Notes: a model not told the origin generated them from the letters alone. DNA of 15,777 bases from Clostridium sp. (GCA_012841175.1 DUVG01000255.1:1-15777), one strand, 5' to 3'; shown: positions 7,892-15,147, numbered from the stretch's first letter. Numbers and translations: made by a program.

Positions 7892-7930
7892 ATGAAGTAT
7901 AAATATAAGGAGGTGTCGATGTTCAAATGA
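7892..7930 (+). CDS. Possible 12-codon leader ORF overlapping the grpE start
   Basis: ATG at 7892 opens a short frame, MKYKYKEVSMFK, that stops at TGA 7928-7930, overlapping the grpE ATG (7927-7929) as ATGA. GTGAGG (7877-7882) lies nine bases before its start. The main ribosome site AAGGAGGTG (7907-7915) is inside the frame; it sits five bases from a second in-frame ATG (7919, giving M-F-K-stop) and 13 bases from grpE. Such a layout could couple grpE translation to termination of the leader. Chance is possible at this length, so it is a candidate only. Confidence 0.3.
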   Translation: MKYKYKEVSMFK

Positions 7931-8514
7931 CTAGAGATAAAGATTTGCATGACAAAAACCAAGAAATAAGAAATAATGAAGCTGCTGTTGAAGAAACAGT
8001 AGAAGAAGATACTATAATTAATGAAGAATCAGAAAACAATAATTCTGAGGGAGTTGACCAGTTAAAGGTTAAACTTGATGAAAAATCAAAACAGTGCGAA
8101 GAGTATATAAGTATGTTTCAAAGAGTGGCTGCAGAGTTTGATAATTACAAAAAGAGAACTGCAAAGGAAAAAAGTGAAATATATGATAGTGCTCTAACTG
8201 ATGTGGTAAAGGCTTTTTTGCCTGTAATAGATAATATTGAAAGAGCTGTTGAAGCATCAAGTAAAGATGCAGACTCTAAAACATTAAAAGAAGGTATTGA
8301 CTTAATCTATAAGCAATTTAAAGAAGTACTAGGAAAATTAGAGGTTACTGAAATAGAAGGTGTGGGCAGCAGCTTTGATCCAAACAAGCACAATGCTGTT
8401 ATGCATGTGGAAGATGATTCTTATGGAGAAAATGTAATTGTTGAAGAATTGCAAAAAGGCTATAAATGTAAAGATAAAGTAATACGGTATAGCATGGTTA
8501 AGGTTGCTAACTAA
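7927..8514 (+). CDS. grpE: GrpE, nucleotide exchange factor of DnaK
   Basis: GrpE is a dimer that releases ADP from DnaK and so resets the chaperone cycle. The 195-residue product has an acidic disordered N-terminus (EETVEEDTIINEESENN), a long coiled-coil helix at about residues 40-85 containing FQRVAAEFDNYKKRT, and the C-terminal beta domain with the family signature from GVGSSFDPNKHNAVMHVED to GYKCKDKVIRYSMVKVAN. Length is typical. The spacing from AAGGAGGTG to ATG 7927 is long, 13 bases, but no other in-frame start exists upstream before a TAA at 7906. It follows hrcA by 79 bp within the CIRCE-controlled operon. See the leader ORF at 7892. Confidence 0.96.
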   Translation: MTRDKDLHDKNQEIRNNEAAVEETVEEDTIINEESENNNSEGVDQLKVKLDEKSKQCEEYISMFQRVAAEFDNYKKRTAKEKSEIYDSALTDVVKAFLPVIDNIERAVEASSKDADSKTLKEGIDLIYKQFKEVLGKLEVTEIEGVGSSFDPNKHNAVMHVEDDSYGENVIVEELQKGYKCKDKVIRYSMVKVAN

Positions 8515-8579
8515 AAAATAAATTAAAATAGCTAATAACGTAAATTTACTTAATATTACTATTTAAAGGAGGAATGATT

Positions 8580-10424
8580 ATGTCAAAAGTAATTGGTATA
8601 GATTTAGGAACCACTAACTCTTGTGTAGCTGTTATGGAAGGAGGAGAACCCGTTGTTATTCCAAATTCAGAAGGAAACAGAACAACAGCGTCGGTGGTTG
8701 CTTTTTCCAAAACAAATGAAAGATTAGTAGGACAGGTAGCTAAAAGGCAAGCTATAACAAATCCAGACAGAACTATTATGTCCATAAAAAGAGATATGGG
8801 TACTGATAAAAAAGTAAATATAGATGGTAAAGGCTACACTCCTCAAGAGATATCTGCCATGATTTTGCAAAAAATAAAAGCAGATGCGGAAAGCTATTTA
8901 GGTACAAAGGTAACTAAAGCTGTTATTACAGTTCCAGCTTATTTTAGCGATTCACAAAGACAGGCTACTAAGGATGCAGGAAAAGTGGCAGGACTTGAAG
9001 TATTGAGAATAATAAACGAACCAACGGCTGCAGCTTTAGCCTATGGATTAGATAAAGAGCAGGACCAAAAGATACTTGTATTTGACTTAGGTGGAGGAAC
9101 TTTTGACGTATCCATATTAGAAATTGGAGATGGAGTCTTTGAAGTAATGGCTACAAGTGGTAACAACAAGCTAGGTGGAGACGATTTTGACGATAGAATA
9201 ATTAATTATTTAGTAGATACTTTCAAAAAAGACAGTGGTATTGATTTATCAAAGGACAAAATGGCAATGCAAAGGCTTAAGGAAGCAGCTGAAAAAGCAA
9301 AAATAGAGCTTTCGGGGGTTACTACAACTAATATTAACCTTCCGTTTATTACGGCAGATGCATCAGGACCAAAGCATTTAGATGCTACTCTTACAAGAGC
9401 TAAATTTGAAGAAATAACAGCTGATTTAGTTGAACAAACTATGGTGCCACTAAAAAGAGCTATGGCAGACGCATCTCTTGAGCCAAATGAAATAGATAAA
9501 ATACTTCTAGTTGGAGGTTCAACAAGAATACCTGCAGTTCAAGAGGCTGTTAAAAAATATTATGGAAAAGAACCTTTTAAAGGAATAAATCCAGATGAAT
9601 GTGTTGCTATAGGAGCTGCTATTCAGGCAGGTGTACTTACTGGTGATGTAAAAGACTTACTTTTATTAGATGTAACACCATTATCTTTAGGTATTGAAAC
9701 ATTAGGTGGAGTATTTACAAAACTTATTGAAAGAAACACTACAATACCAACCAAAAAGAGTCAGATTTTCTCAACAGCCGCAGATGGACAGACAGCGGTG
9801 ACTGTACGGGTGTTCCAAGGTGAAAGACAAATGGCTGCAGACAATAAACTCCTAGGTGAGTTTAACTTAGATGGTATTCCACCAGCACCAAGAGGAGTGC
9901 CACAAATTGAAGTAACATTTGACATAGATGCTAACGGTATTGTTAATGTTTCAGCAAAAGATAAGGGAACAGGAAAAGAACAAAAAGTTACAATTACAGC
10001 AAGTACCAATCTTAGTGAAGAAGAAATAGATAAGGCTGTTAAGGAAGCACAGAGATTTGAGGAAGAGGACAAAAAGAAAAAAGAAGCTATTGAGATTAGA
10101 AATAATGCAGACTCCATGGTTTTTCAATCGGAAAAGACATTAAATGATTTAGGTGATAAAATAAACGATGAAGAAAAATCAAAAATTCAGGGAGAAATTG
10201 AAAAGGTAAAAGAGGCATTAAAAGGTGACGATGTTGATGCTATTAAAAATGCTACTGAAAGTTTGCAAAAAGCCTTTTATGACATATCTCAAAAAATATA
10301 TCAACAAGATCCTCAAGCAGCTCAACAAGACCCTAATATGGGAGAAAACGCTGAAAGTGGACAGGAAAACGTATATGAAGCAGACTATGAAGTTGTAGAT
10401 GATGAAGAGGAAAAAAATAAATAG
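8580..10424 (+). CDS. dnaK: Chaperone DnaK (Hsp70)
   Basis: DnaK binds exposed hydrophobic peptides in an ATP cycle driven by DnaJ and GrpE. The 614-residue protein starts IGIDLGTTNSCVAV (phosphate loop 1) and contains INEPTAAALAYG, FDLGGGTFDVSIL (phosphate loop 2) and LVGGSTRIPAVQ. The interdomain linker VKDLLLLDVTPLSLG is near 356-370, followed by the substrate-binding domain and an acidic tail, YEVVDDEEE. Like other Gram-positive DnaKs the ATPase domain lacks the roughly 24-residue insert of Gram-negative forms. I place the start at 8580: AGGAGG (8567-8572) is seven bases from it and only one base from the upstream in-frame ATG at 8574. It is 65 bp after grpE in the same operon. Confidence 0.98.
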   Translation: MSKVIGIDLGTTNSCVAVMEGGEPVVIPNSEGNRTTASVVAFSKTNERLVGQVAKRQAITNPDRTIMSIKRDMGTDKKVNIDGKGYTPQEISAMILQKIKADAESYLGTKVTKAVITVPAYFSDSQRQATKDAGKVAGLEVLRIINEPTAAALAYGLDKEQDQKILVFDLGGGTFDVSILEIGDGVFEVMATSGNNKLGGDDFDDRIINYLVDTFKKDSGIDLSKDKMAMQRLKEAAEKAKIELSGVTTTNINLPFITADASGPKHLDATLTRAKFEEITADLVEQTMVPLKRAMADASLEPNEIDKILLVGGSTRIPAVQEAVKKYYGKEPFKGINPDECVAIGAAIQAGVLTGDVKDLLLLDVTPLSLGIETLGGVFTKLIERNTTIPTKKSQIFSTAADGQTAVTVRVFQGERQMAADNKLLGEFNLDGIPPAPRGVPQIEVTFDIDANGIVNVSAKDKGTGKEQKVTITASTNLSEEEIDKAVKEAQRFEEEDKKKKEAIEIRNNADSMVFQSEKTLNDLGDKINDEEKSKIQGEIEKVKEALKGDDVDAIKNATESLQKAFYDISQKIYQQDPQAAQQDPNMGENAESGQENVYEADYEVVDDEEEKNK

Positions 10425-10433
10425 GTTTTATAG

Positions 10434-10475
10434 CATATATAATCCAAGTTACAAAAATAACTTGGATTATATATG
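10434..10475 (+). other. Perfect 18-bp hairpin between dnaK and dnaJ
   Basis: Bases 10434-10451 and 10458-10475 are exact reverse complements with a six-base CAAAAA loop. No T-run follows (AAAAGAAGG), so it is unlikely to be an efficient terminator. It more likely sets dnaK versus dnaJ levels by partial termination, 3'-end protection or processing. The nonamer TAACTTGGA in the right arm (10458-10466) recurs at 10487-10495, running into the dnaJ ribosome site GGAGGAG (10493-10499), so the left arm can pair with either copy. Confidence 0.75.
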
Positions 10476-10507
10476 AAAAGAAGGATTAACTTGGAGGAGT
10501 TGATTGG

Positions 10508-11650
10508 ATGGATCATAAAAGGGATTACTACGAGGTTTTAGGGGTTGATAGAAATGCATCCGATGCCGATATTAAAAAAGCATATAGAAAATTAGCAAAG
10601 AAGTATCATCCTGATATGAATCCAAATGATAAAACTGCCGAAGCTAAATTTAAAGAAGCTGCTGAAGCATATGAAGTATTAAGTGATTCTCAAAAAAGAG
10701 CCCAATATGACCAATTTGGTCATGTAGCTAATGATGCAGGTGGGTTTGGTGGTTTTGGTGGCTTTGGTGGAGGATTTAGTGATTTTGATTTTGGAGATAT
10801 ATTTGAAACATTTTTTGGTGGTTCAGCATTTGGGGGAAGAACTAGAACAAGAAGAGGCCCACAAAAAGGTGCTGATTTACATTTTGCAATGGAATTGACC
10901 TTTGAAGAATCAATATTTGGAGTTGAAAAAGAAGTTCCTATAAATAAAATGCATGTATGTTCAAAGTGTGAAGGAAGTGGTTCAAAGGCTGGAAGTAAGC
11001 CTAAAACTTGTCAGCAATGTGCAGGTACAGGCCAAGTTCAATATAAGCAAAGAACCCCCTTTGGGCATTTTGTTAACATTAAAACATGTGATACATGTCA
11101 TGGTGAAGGAAAAATTATAACAGATCCTTGTGAAGAGTGTAATGGAAGAGGAAGAGTGAAAAAAACTGTAAGATTAAAAATAAAAGTTCCAGCAGGAATT
11201 TCAGATGGGCAGACTTTTCCTTTAAGAGGAGCTGGAGAACCTGGTTCTAAAGGAGGACCAGATGGGGATATCTATTTTACAGTTAGGGTAAAACCTCATC
11301 CAATATTTACTCGTCAAGGGAACAATATTTTTTGTGAAATACCTATTACTTTTACTCAGGCAGCATTAGGAACAGAATTAGAAGTACCTACTGTTTATGG
11401 AAAAGAAAAGTTTGTTATACCTGAAGGAACTCAAACGGGTACAAGGTTTAGACTGAAAGGTAAAGGTGTACCTATTGGAAGAACAAATTCAAAGGGAGAT
11501 CAATACTTTACAGTTAATGTGGAGGTTCCTAGAAAGCTTAATGAGAAACAAAAAAGTGTACTAAGAGAGTTTGCAGATTTAATTGGTGATGAAGTACATG
11601 AACAGAGAAAGAGTTTTTTTGATAAAATGAAAAATGCATTGGGCATGTAA
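10508..11650 (+). CDS. dnaJ: Co-chaperone DnaJ (Hsp40)
   Basis: DnaJ delivers substrates to DnaK and stimulates its ATPase. This is a complete class A DnaJ of 380 residues. The J domain (about 5-70) carries H34-P35-D36. A Gly/Phe region with repeated GGF follows (78-90, continuing to about 110). The zinc region has all four CxxCxGxG repeats: C151/C154, C168/C171, C194/C197 and C208/C211. The two C-terminal beta domains and a dimerisation tail end at 380. GGAGGAG (10493-10499) eight bases upstream fixes the start. The 83-bp gap after dnaK holds the 18-bp hairpin, so expression may differ from that of dnaK. Confidence 0.98.
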   Translation: MDHKRDYYEVLGVDRNASDADIKKAYRKLAKKYHPDMNPNDKTAEAKFKEAAEAYEVLSDSQKRAQYDQFGHVANDAGGFGGFGGFGGGFSDFDFGDIFETFFGGSAFGGRTRTRRGPQKGADLHFAMELTFEESIFGVEKEVPINKMHVCSKCEGSGSKAGSKPKTCQQCAGTGQVQYKQRTPFGHFVNIKTCDTCHGEGKIITDPCEECNGRGRVKKTVRLKIKVPAGISDGQTFPLRGAGEPGSKGGPDGDIYFTVRVKPHPIFTRQGNNIFCEIPITFTQAALGTELEVPTVYGKEKFVIPEGTQTGTRFRLKGKGVPIGRTNSKGDQYFTVNVEVPRKLNEKQKSVLREFADLIGDEVHEQRKSFFDKMKNALGM

Positions 11651-11681
11651 TGCTTAAGATGATTTGTCTGGAGGAAAAATA

Positions 11682-12623
11682 ATGAAATGGTATGAAATTG
11701 TGATAAAGACAACTGAGGAAGCTCAAGATGCAATATGTGAAATGCTTTCTTCCATAGGGTCAGCAGGTTCTTCTATTGAAAATCCAAATGATATAAAAAA
11801 AGAAATTTTAAGACAGGATTCTTTAGACTATGCTGATGAGGAATTTATAAAAAGTTTAGGTAATACTGTAGTAATTAGAGCTTATTTTTCCCAGGAAAAA
11901 GATATATCTAAAATAGTGGATTTAATTGAGGAAAAATTGTGTTTTATTAAAAATTTTCTTGATGTGGGAGAAGGATTTTCCGGGTATTTTGAAGTTGATG
12001 AAGAGGATTGGAGTACATCATGGAAAAAATACTATAAGCCATTTCATATTACAGATAAATTAGTAATAAAGCCGTCTTGGGAAGTTTATAATAAAAAAGA
12101 AGATGAAATAGTTATTGAACTTGATCCCGGCATGGCTTTTGGAACAGGTACCCATGAATCTACAAGTATGTGTGCAGTGCTATTAGAAAGGTATATAAAT
12201 AAAGGGGATAGAGTTATTGATGTGGGATGTGGAACTGGGATTTTATCAATAATTGCTTCTAAATTAGGAGCATCCCATATTACATCTCTTGACATAGATG
12301 AAGTAGCAGTAAGGATTACAAAGGAAAATTCTATAATAAACAAAGTTGAAAATATTCATGCTGTAAAAGGTGTGTTAAGTGATATAGAAGAAATAAAGTC
12401 GGATTTAATTGTGGCCAATATTATTGCAGATGTAATAATTGGACTTTCCTGTGATATTCCTTCTTATATAAAAGAAGGAGGTATTTTTATTACATCAGGT
12501 ATTATAAAGGAAAGAAAACAGGAAGTTATTGATGAGTATACAAAAAAAGCATTTAGTTGTGAAGAAGTACTAGAATTAGGAGAATGGGTGGCGATTGTAT
12601 TTAGATGTCCAAATTCTTTGTAA
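11682..12623 (+). CDS. prmA: Ribosomal protein L11 methyltransferase
   Basis: PrmA uses SAM to trimethylate L11 at several amino groups. The 313-residue protein has the N-terminal L11-recognition domain (about 1-100, starting MKWYEIVIKTTEEAQDA) and a C-terminal class I methyltransferase. The latter shows LDPGMAFGTGTHEST (from about 147), the SAM loop VIDVGCGTGILS (178-189), an acidic SLDID ribose contact and NIIADV (from N246) in the active-site position. GGAGG (11670-11674) is seven bases before ATG 11682; a longer frame from TTG 11664 would run through the ribosome site and is rejected. It follows dnaJ by 31 bp and overlaps rsmE by 19 bp, so it is translated as part of the heat-shock operon. 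Confidence 0.96.
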   Translation: MKWYEIVIKTTEEAQDAICEMLSSIGSAGSSIENPNDIKKEILRQDSLDYADEEFIKSLGNTVVIRAYFSQEKDISKIVDLIEEKLCFIKNFLDVGEGFSGYFEVDEEDWSTSWKKYYKPFHITDKLVIKPSWEVYNKKEDEIVIELDPGMAFGTGTHESTSMCAVLLERYINKGDRVIDVGCGTGILSIIASKLGASHITSLDIDEVAVRITKENSIINKVENIHAVKGVLSDIEEIKSDLIVANIIADVIIGLSCDIPSYIKEGGIFITSGIIKERKQEVIDEYTKKAFSCEEVLELGEWVAIVFRCPNSL

Positions 12624-13354
12624 ATAGTGAAAACATTTCATCTGACTCTATTATAATTACAGGTGAAGATGTTGTTCACATAAAAAAGGTATTGAGATTA
12701 AACAGTGGAGATAATATAATAGTATCTGACGGGTTAGGAACTGACTATCATGTACAGATACAAAAAATAGATTTGCACACAGTGGATACTAAAATTATTA
12801 GTTCTTTTAAAAATAATTCAGAACCACCTGTGGACATAGTTCTTTTCCAAGGGTTACCTAAGTCTGACAAAATGGATTATATAATACAAAAAGGAGTAGA
12901 ATTAGGTGTAAAGAAAATAGTCCCTGTTATTACGGAAAGAACAGTTGTTAAAATTTCAAATAATAAAGATTATAAAAAGAAACATCAAAGATGGAACAGA
13001 ATTTCTATGGAAGCAGCAAAACAGTGTAATAGAGGCATTATTCCTCAAGTAGAGTATCCAATAATTTTTAAAGAAGCAATAGAAACACTTCCTAATAATG
13101 GCTTTAGAATATTACCTTATGAAAAGGAAAAATCTCAAGGAATAAAGGGTATTTTAAAGGAAAAATCAAATAGTAAAGATATATTTATTTTTATAGGACC
13201 TGAAGGAGGATTTTGTGACAGGGAAATAGAATTAGCACTTAAAAACGATTTTAATATCATTTCTTTAGGGCCAAGAATACTGAGGACAGAAACGGCTGGA
13301 GTTGTTGTTTTATCAATACTAATGTATGAATTAGGAGATGTGGGCTATGTATGA
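12605..13354 (+). CDS. rsmE: 16S rRNA m3U1498 methyltransferase RsmE
   Basis: RsmE methylates N3 of U1498 in 16S rRNA and has a PUA-like N-terminal domain and a SPOUT knot domain. The 249-residue protein starts with MSKFFVN and has the PUA-type HIKKVLRLNSGD region. The knot contains FQGLPKSDKMDYIIQKGVELG, EAAKQCNRG, FIGPEGGF (196-203) and LGPRILRTETAGVVVLSIL (from about 221), the SAM-binding loops. The start lies inside the end of prmA (19-bp overlap), with GGGTGG somewhat far upstream, so translational coupling is likely. The end overlaps the receiver gene by eight bases. Confidence 0.95.
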   Translation: MSKFFVNSENISSDSIIITGEDVVHIKKVLRLNSGDNIIVSDGLGTDYHVQIQKIDLHTVDTKIISSFKNNSEPPVDIVLFQGLPKSDKMDYIIQKGVELGVKKIVPVITERTVVKISNNKDYKKKHQRWNRISMEAAKQCNRGIIPQVEYPIIFKEAIETLPNNGFRILPYEKEKSQGIKGILKEKSNSKDIFIFIGPEGGFCDREIELALKNDFNIISLGPRILRTETAGVVVLSILMYELGDVGYV

Positions 13355-13718
13355 TCTGAGATTTGTTGTTGTTGATGATGCTGTTTTTATGCGCACTCTT
13401 TTAAAGAAAATGATTGAAGAAGTAGAAGGCTACAAGGTAGTTGGAGAAGGTTCCAATGGATTTGAGGCTATTGAGCAGGTGAAAATCCACAAACCAGATA
13501 TTATAACATTAGACATTACAATGCCAGAAATGGATGGAATATCTGCTATAAAAGAAATATTAAAGTATAGTCCGAATACAGGAATAATAATGGTTTCCGC
13601 GATGGGGCAGCAATCCATGGTGGTTGAAGCTATAAAAATGGGTGCTAAAGATTTTGTTGTCAAGCCTTTTGAAAAATCCAGGGTTTTACAGGCAATAAAA
13701 AATGTTTCAGAAGGATAA
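13347..13718 (+). CDS. CheY-like single-domain response regulator
   Basis: The 123-residue protein is a single receiver domain with no output domain. All key residues are present: acidic pair D10-D11, phosphoacceptor D56 in ITLDITMPEMDG, S84 in MVSAMG at the switch position and K106 in FVVKPF. It should therefore be phosphorylated by a partner histidine kinase and act by protein contact, as CheY does on the flagellar switch. No kinase or chemotaxis gene is in the window. I place the start at 13347: AGGAG (13333-13337) is nine bases away and directly abuts the upstream in-frame ATG at 13338. It overlaps the rsmE stop by eight bases, which points to co-transcription from the CIRCE promoter. In Bacillus the gene after rsmE is mtaB instead. 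Confidence 0.9.
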   Translation: MYDLRFVVVDDAVFMRTLLKKMIEEVEGYKVVGEGSNGFEAIEQVKIHKPDIITLDITMPEMDGISAIKEILKYSPNTGIIMVSAMGQQSMVVEAIKMGAKDFVVKPFEKSRVLQAIKNVSEG

Positions 13719-13739
13719 GTTTATAGTGTTTTTATTTTG

Positions 13740-13769
13740 TTTGCAGCTTTAAAAAGGTTGTGTTATAAT
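13740..13769 (+). promoter_or_regulatory. Sigma-A promoter P1 upstream of yicC
   Basis: TTTGCA (13740-13745), an 18-base spacer, and consensus TATAAT (13764-13769) preceded by TG-T form a good extended -10 promoter just after the receiver gene. The -10 overlaps the first of two ATACGTAT palindromes (13768-13775), so a protein bound there would block it. It would give yicC a leader of about 140 bases. Confidence 0.65.
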
Positions 13770-13789
13770 ACGTATTGAAAAATACGTAT
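13768..13789. promoter_or_regulatory. Paired ATACGTAT palindromes, possible operator or 5' hairpin
   Basis: The self-complementary octamer ATACGTAT occurs at 13768-13775 and 13782-13789, 14 bases apart. With neighbouring bases they make a perfect 9-bp inverted repeat around GAAA. It begins inside the -10 of P1. Read as DNA it looks like an operator. Read as RNA from upstream transcripts it could be a hairpin with a tetraloop, but the bases after it (AAATTTT) make only a weak terminator. Confidence 0.45.
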
Positions 13790-13832
13790 AAATTTTGGTA
13801 TTTATAAAATATTAATTAAAAACATAGATTTA

Positions 13833-13904
13833 TATATATTTAGGTATATGTTTAGACATAAAGTCCATATAGAATATATATCTAGGTATTAAGTCCATAT
13901 AGAA
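13833..13904 (+). repeat. Imperfect tandem duplication just upstream of yicC
   Basis: Unit 1 (13833-13874, 42 bases) and unit 2 (13875-13904, 30 bases) are directly adjacent. Their first 15 bases differ at one position (TTTAGGTAT versus TCTAGGTAT), and both end in the identical 14-mer AAGTCCATATAGAA (13861-13874 and 13891-13904). Unit 1 carries 12 extra bases (13848-13859). Unit 2 ends directly at the yicC ribosome site. Confidence 0.8.
13853..13880 (+). promoter_or_regulatory. Candidate promoter P2 of yicC inside the tandem repeat
   Basis: TAGACA (13853-13858), a 16-base spacer and TATATA (13875-13880) resemble a sigma-A promoter. The -35 lies in the stretch found only in unit 1 of the duplication, and the -10 is at the start of unit 2. 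Both hexamers are common in such AT-rich DNA, so confidence is low. Confidence 0.35.
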
Positions 13905-13917
13905 GAGGATGAAAAAA

Positions 13918-14796
13918 ATGGTTTATAGTATGACAGGTTTTGGTAGAGGAAAATCTCAAGGGGATGGTAGGGAGTTTTTAGTTGAAATAAAAACAGTTAA
14001 CCACAGGTATTGCGATTTCTATATAAAGATTCCAAGACAAATTTCATTTTTAGAAGATAAGATAAGAGAAAAAGTTGGAAAAGTAATATCACGAGGTAAA
14101 GCAGATATTTATATTAGCTATGATGATTTCTCAGAAGATTCTAAAAGTATATTAATAGATGAGGGACTTGTTAAAACATACATAAGAAGTATGGAACTTT
14201 TAAGAGATAAGTATGAACTAAAGGATGATATATCTGTATCTCTCATTGCAAAGTTTCCAGATGTTCTTAAAGTTGAGAAAGCAGAACAAGATGAAAAAAA
14301 ACTTTGGGAACTGCTGTTAAAAGCTCTAGATAATGCTTTAGAATCATTAGTTGATATGAGAAGAGTTGAAGGAGAGGGTTTAAAGGCTGATTTAGTTAAA
14401 AGGACATTTTTAATTGAAAATATTATTAAAGAAATAAGCATAAGATGTCCCGAAATTGTGAAAGAATATAAGTGTAGATTAGAAAATAGAATAAAAGAAT
14501 TATTGGACCAACAGGTATTAGATGACAATAGAATGATGATGGAAATTGCTATTTTTGCTGATAGATGTAATATTGATGAAGAATTAGTGCGTTTGACAAG
14601 CCATATTGGCCAATTTAGGGAGACATTAGAAATGGATATACCCATTGGAAGAAAGCTGGACTTTTTGCTTCAAGAAATGAATAGGGAAGTAAATACAATT
14701 GGTTCAAAAGCCAATGATTTATTTGTATCAAAAAAAGTTGTAGAAATAAAAAGTGAATTAGAAAAAATAAGGGAACAAACACAAAATATAGAGTAG
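13918..14796 (+). CDS. yicC: YicC/YloC family endoribonuclease
   Basis: YicC-family proteins (YloC in Bacillus) are reported single-strand-specific endoribonucleases involved in RNA turnover. The 292-residue protein opens with the family signature SMTGFGRG and VEIKTVNHRYCDFYIKIPR, and ends with the DUF1732-type region PIGRKLDFLLQEMNREVNTIGSKAND (from P242), which holds the conserved acidic D248, E253 and E257. I place the start at 13918: AGAGG (13904-13908) is nine bases before it but abuts the upstream in-frame ATG at 13909, and family members begin only a few residues before SMTGFGR. It is first in a short unit with remA, 28 bp downstream, as in many Firmicutes. Confidence 0.93.
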   Translation: MVYSMTGFGRGKSQGDGREFLVEIKTVNHRYCDFYIKIPRQISFLEDKIREKVGKVISRGKADIYISYDDFSEDSKSILIDEGLVKTYIRSMELLRDKYELKDDISVSLIAKFPDVLKVEKAEQDEKKLWELLLKALDNALESLVDMRRVEGEGLKADLVKRTFLIENIIKEISIRCPEIVKEYKCRLENRIKELLDQQVLDDNRMMMEIAIFADRCNIDEELVRLTSHIGQFRETLEMDIPIGRKLDFLLQEMNREVNTIGSKANDLFVSKKVVEIKSELEKIREQTQNIE

Positions 14797-14824
14797 TATG
14801 ACGTGTAAACGGGAGGAATATTTG

Positions 14825-15094
14825 ATGAAATTAATAAATATAGGCTTTGGCAATATTGTTTCTGCAAACAGGCTTATAGCAATAGTTAGTCCTGAATCTG
14901 CACCTATAAAGAGAATAATACAGGAAGCACGTGACAGGGGAATGCTTGTAGATGCTACTTATGGACGAAGAACAAGAGCGGTGATTATAACTGATAGTGA
15001 TCATATTATACTGTCTGCAGTCCAACCAGAGACAGTTGCTCATAGATTAAATGCCAAAGATGTAGAAGTAGCAGAAGAAGATGTTAATGAGTAA
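14825..15094 (+). CDS. remA: RemA family DNA-binding regulator
   Basis: RemA (DUF370) is a small DNA-binding protein that in Bacillus subtilis activates extracellular-matrix and osmoprotection genes by binding arrays of repeated sites, assembling in rings. The 89-residue product shows the family pattern: MKLINIGFGNIVSANRLIAIV, then PIKRIIQEARDRGMLVDATYGRRTRAVII and a DSDHIILSAVQPETVAHRL segment. GGAGG (14812-14816), eight bases upstream, fixes the ATG at 14825; the longer frame from 14798 would include the ribosome site. In many Firmicutes gmk and rpoZ follow; here gmk is absent. Its targets in Clostridia are not established. Confidence 0.93.
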   Translation: MKLINIGFGNIVSANRLIAIVSPESAPIKRIIQEARDRGMLVDATYGRRTRAVIITDSDHIILSAVQPETVAHRLNAKDVEVAEEDVNE

Positions 15095-15111
15095 ATCTAT
15101 TAACCCTACAG

Positions 15112-15147
15112 CTAAATTAAAGAAAAGGTCTATCTTATTTAATTTAG
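15112..15147 (+). other. AT-only inverted repeat after remA
   Basis: CTAAATTAAA (15112-15121) and TTTAATTTAG (15138-15147) are exact complements with a 16-base loop. It begins 17 bases after the remA stop and immediately precedes the terminator-like hairpin at 15150. With only A-T pairs but the outer one it is weak as an RNA stem. Nothing in this gap resembles a decayed gmk. Confidence 0.4.

Noticed and set aside
8574..8579. Upstream ATG as the dnaK start
   Set aside because: It is one base from the AGGAGG site; ATG 8580 has seven-base spacing and gives the usual MSKVIGIDLG N-terminus.
9761..10117. 118-residue minus-strand ORF opposite dnaK
   Set aside because: Antisense shadow of a strongly conserved gene; no domain and no ribosome site.
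10434..10475. Intrinsic terminator after dnaK
   Set aside because: The stem is strong but is followed by AAAAGAAGG, with no T-run, so complete termination is not supported.
13861..13904. CRISPR-like direct repeats
   Set aside because: Only two copies of a 14-mer, spaced by 16 bases and part of a simple tandem duplication; no array and no cas genes.
14118..14645. 175-residue minus-strand ORF
   Set aside because: Lies wholly inside yicC, is rich in Ser, Leu and Ile as expected from antisense of AT-rich coding sequence, and has no ribosome site or family motif.
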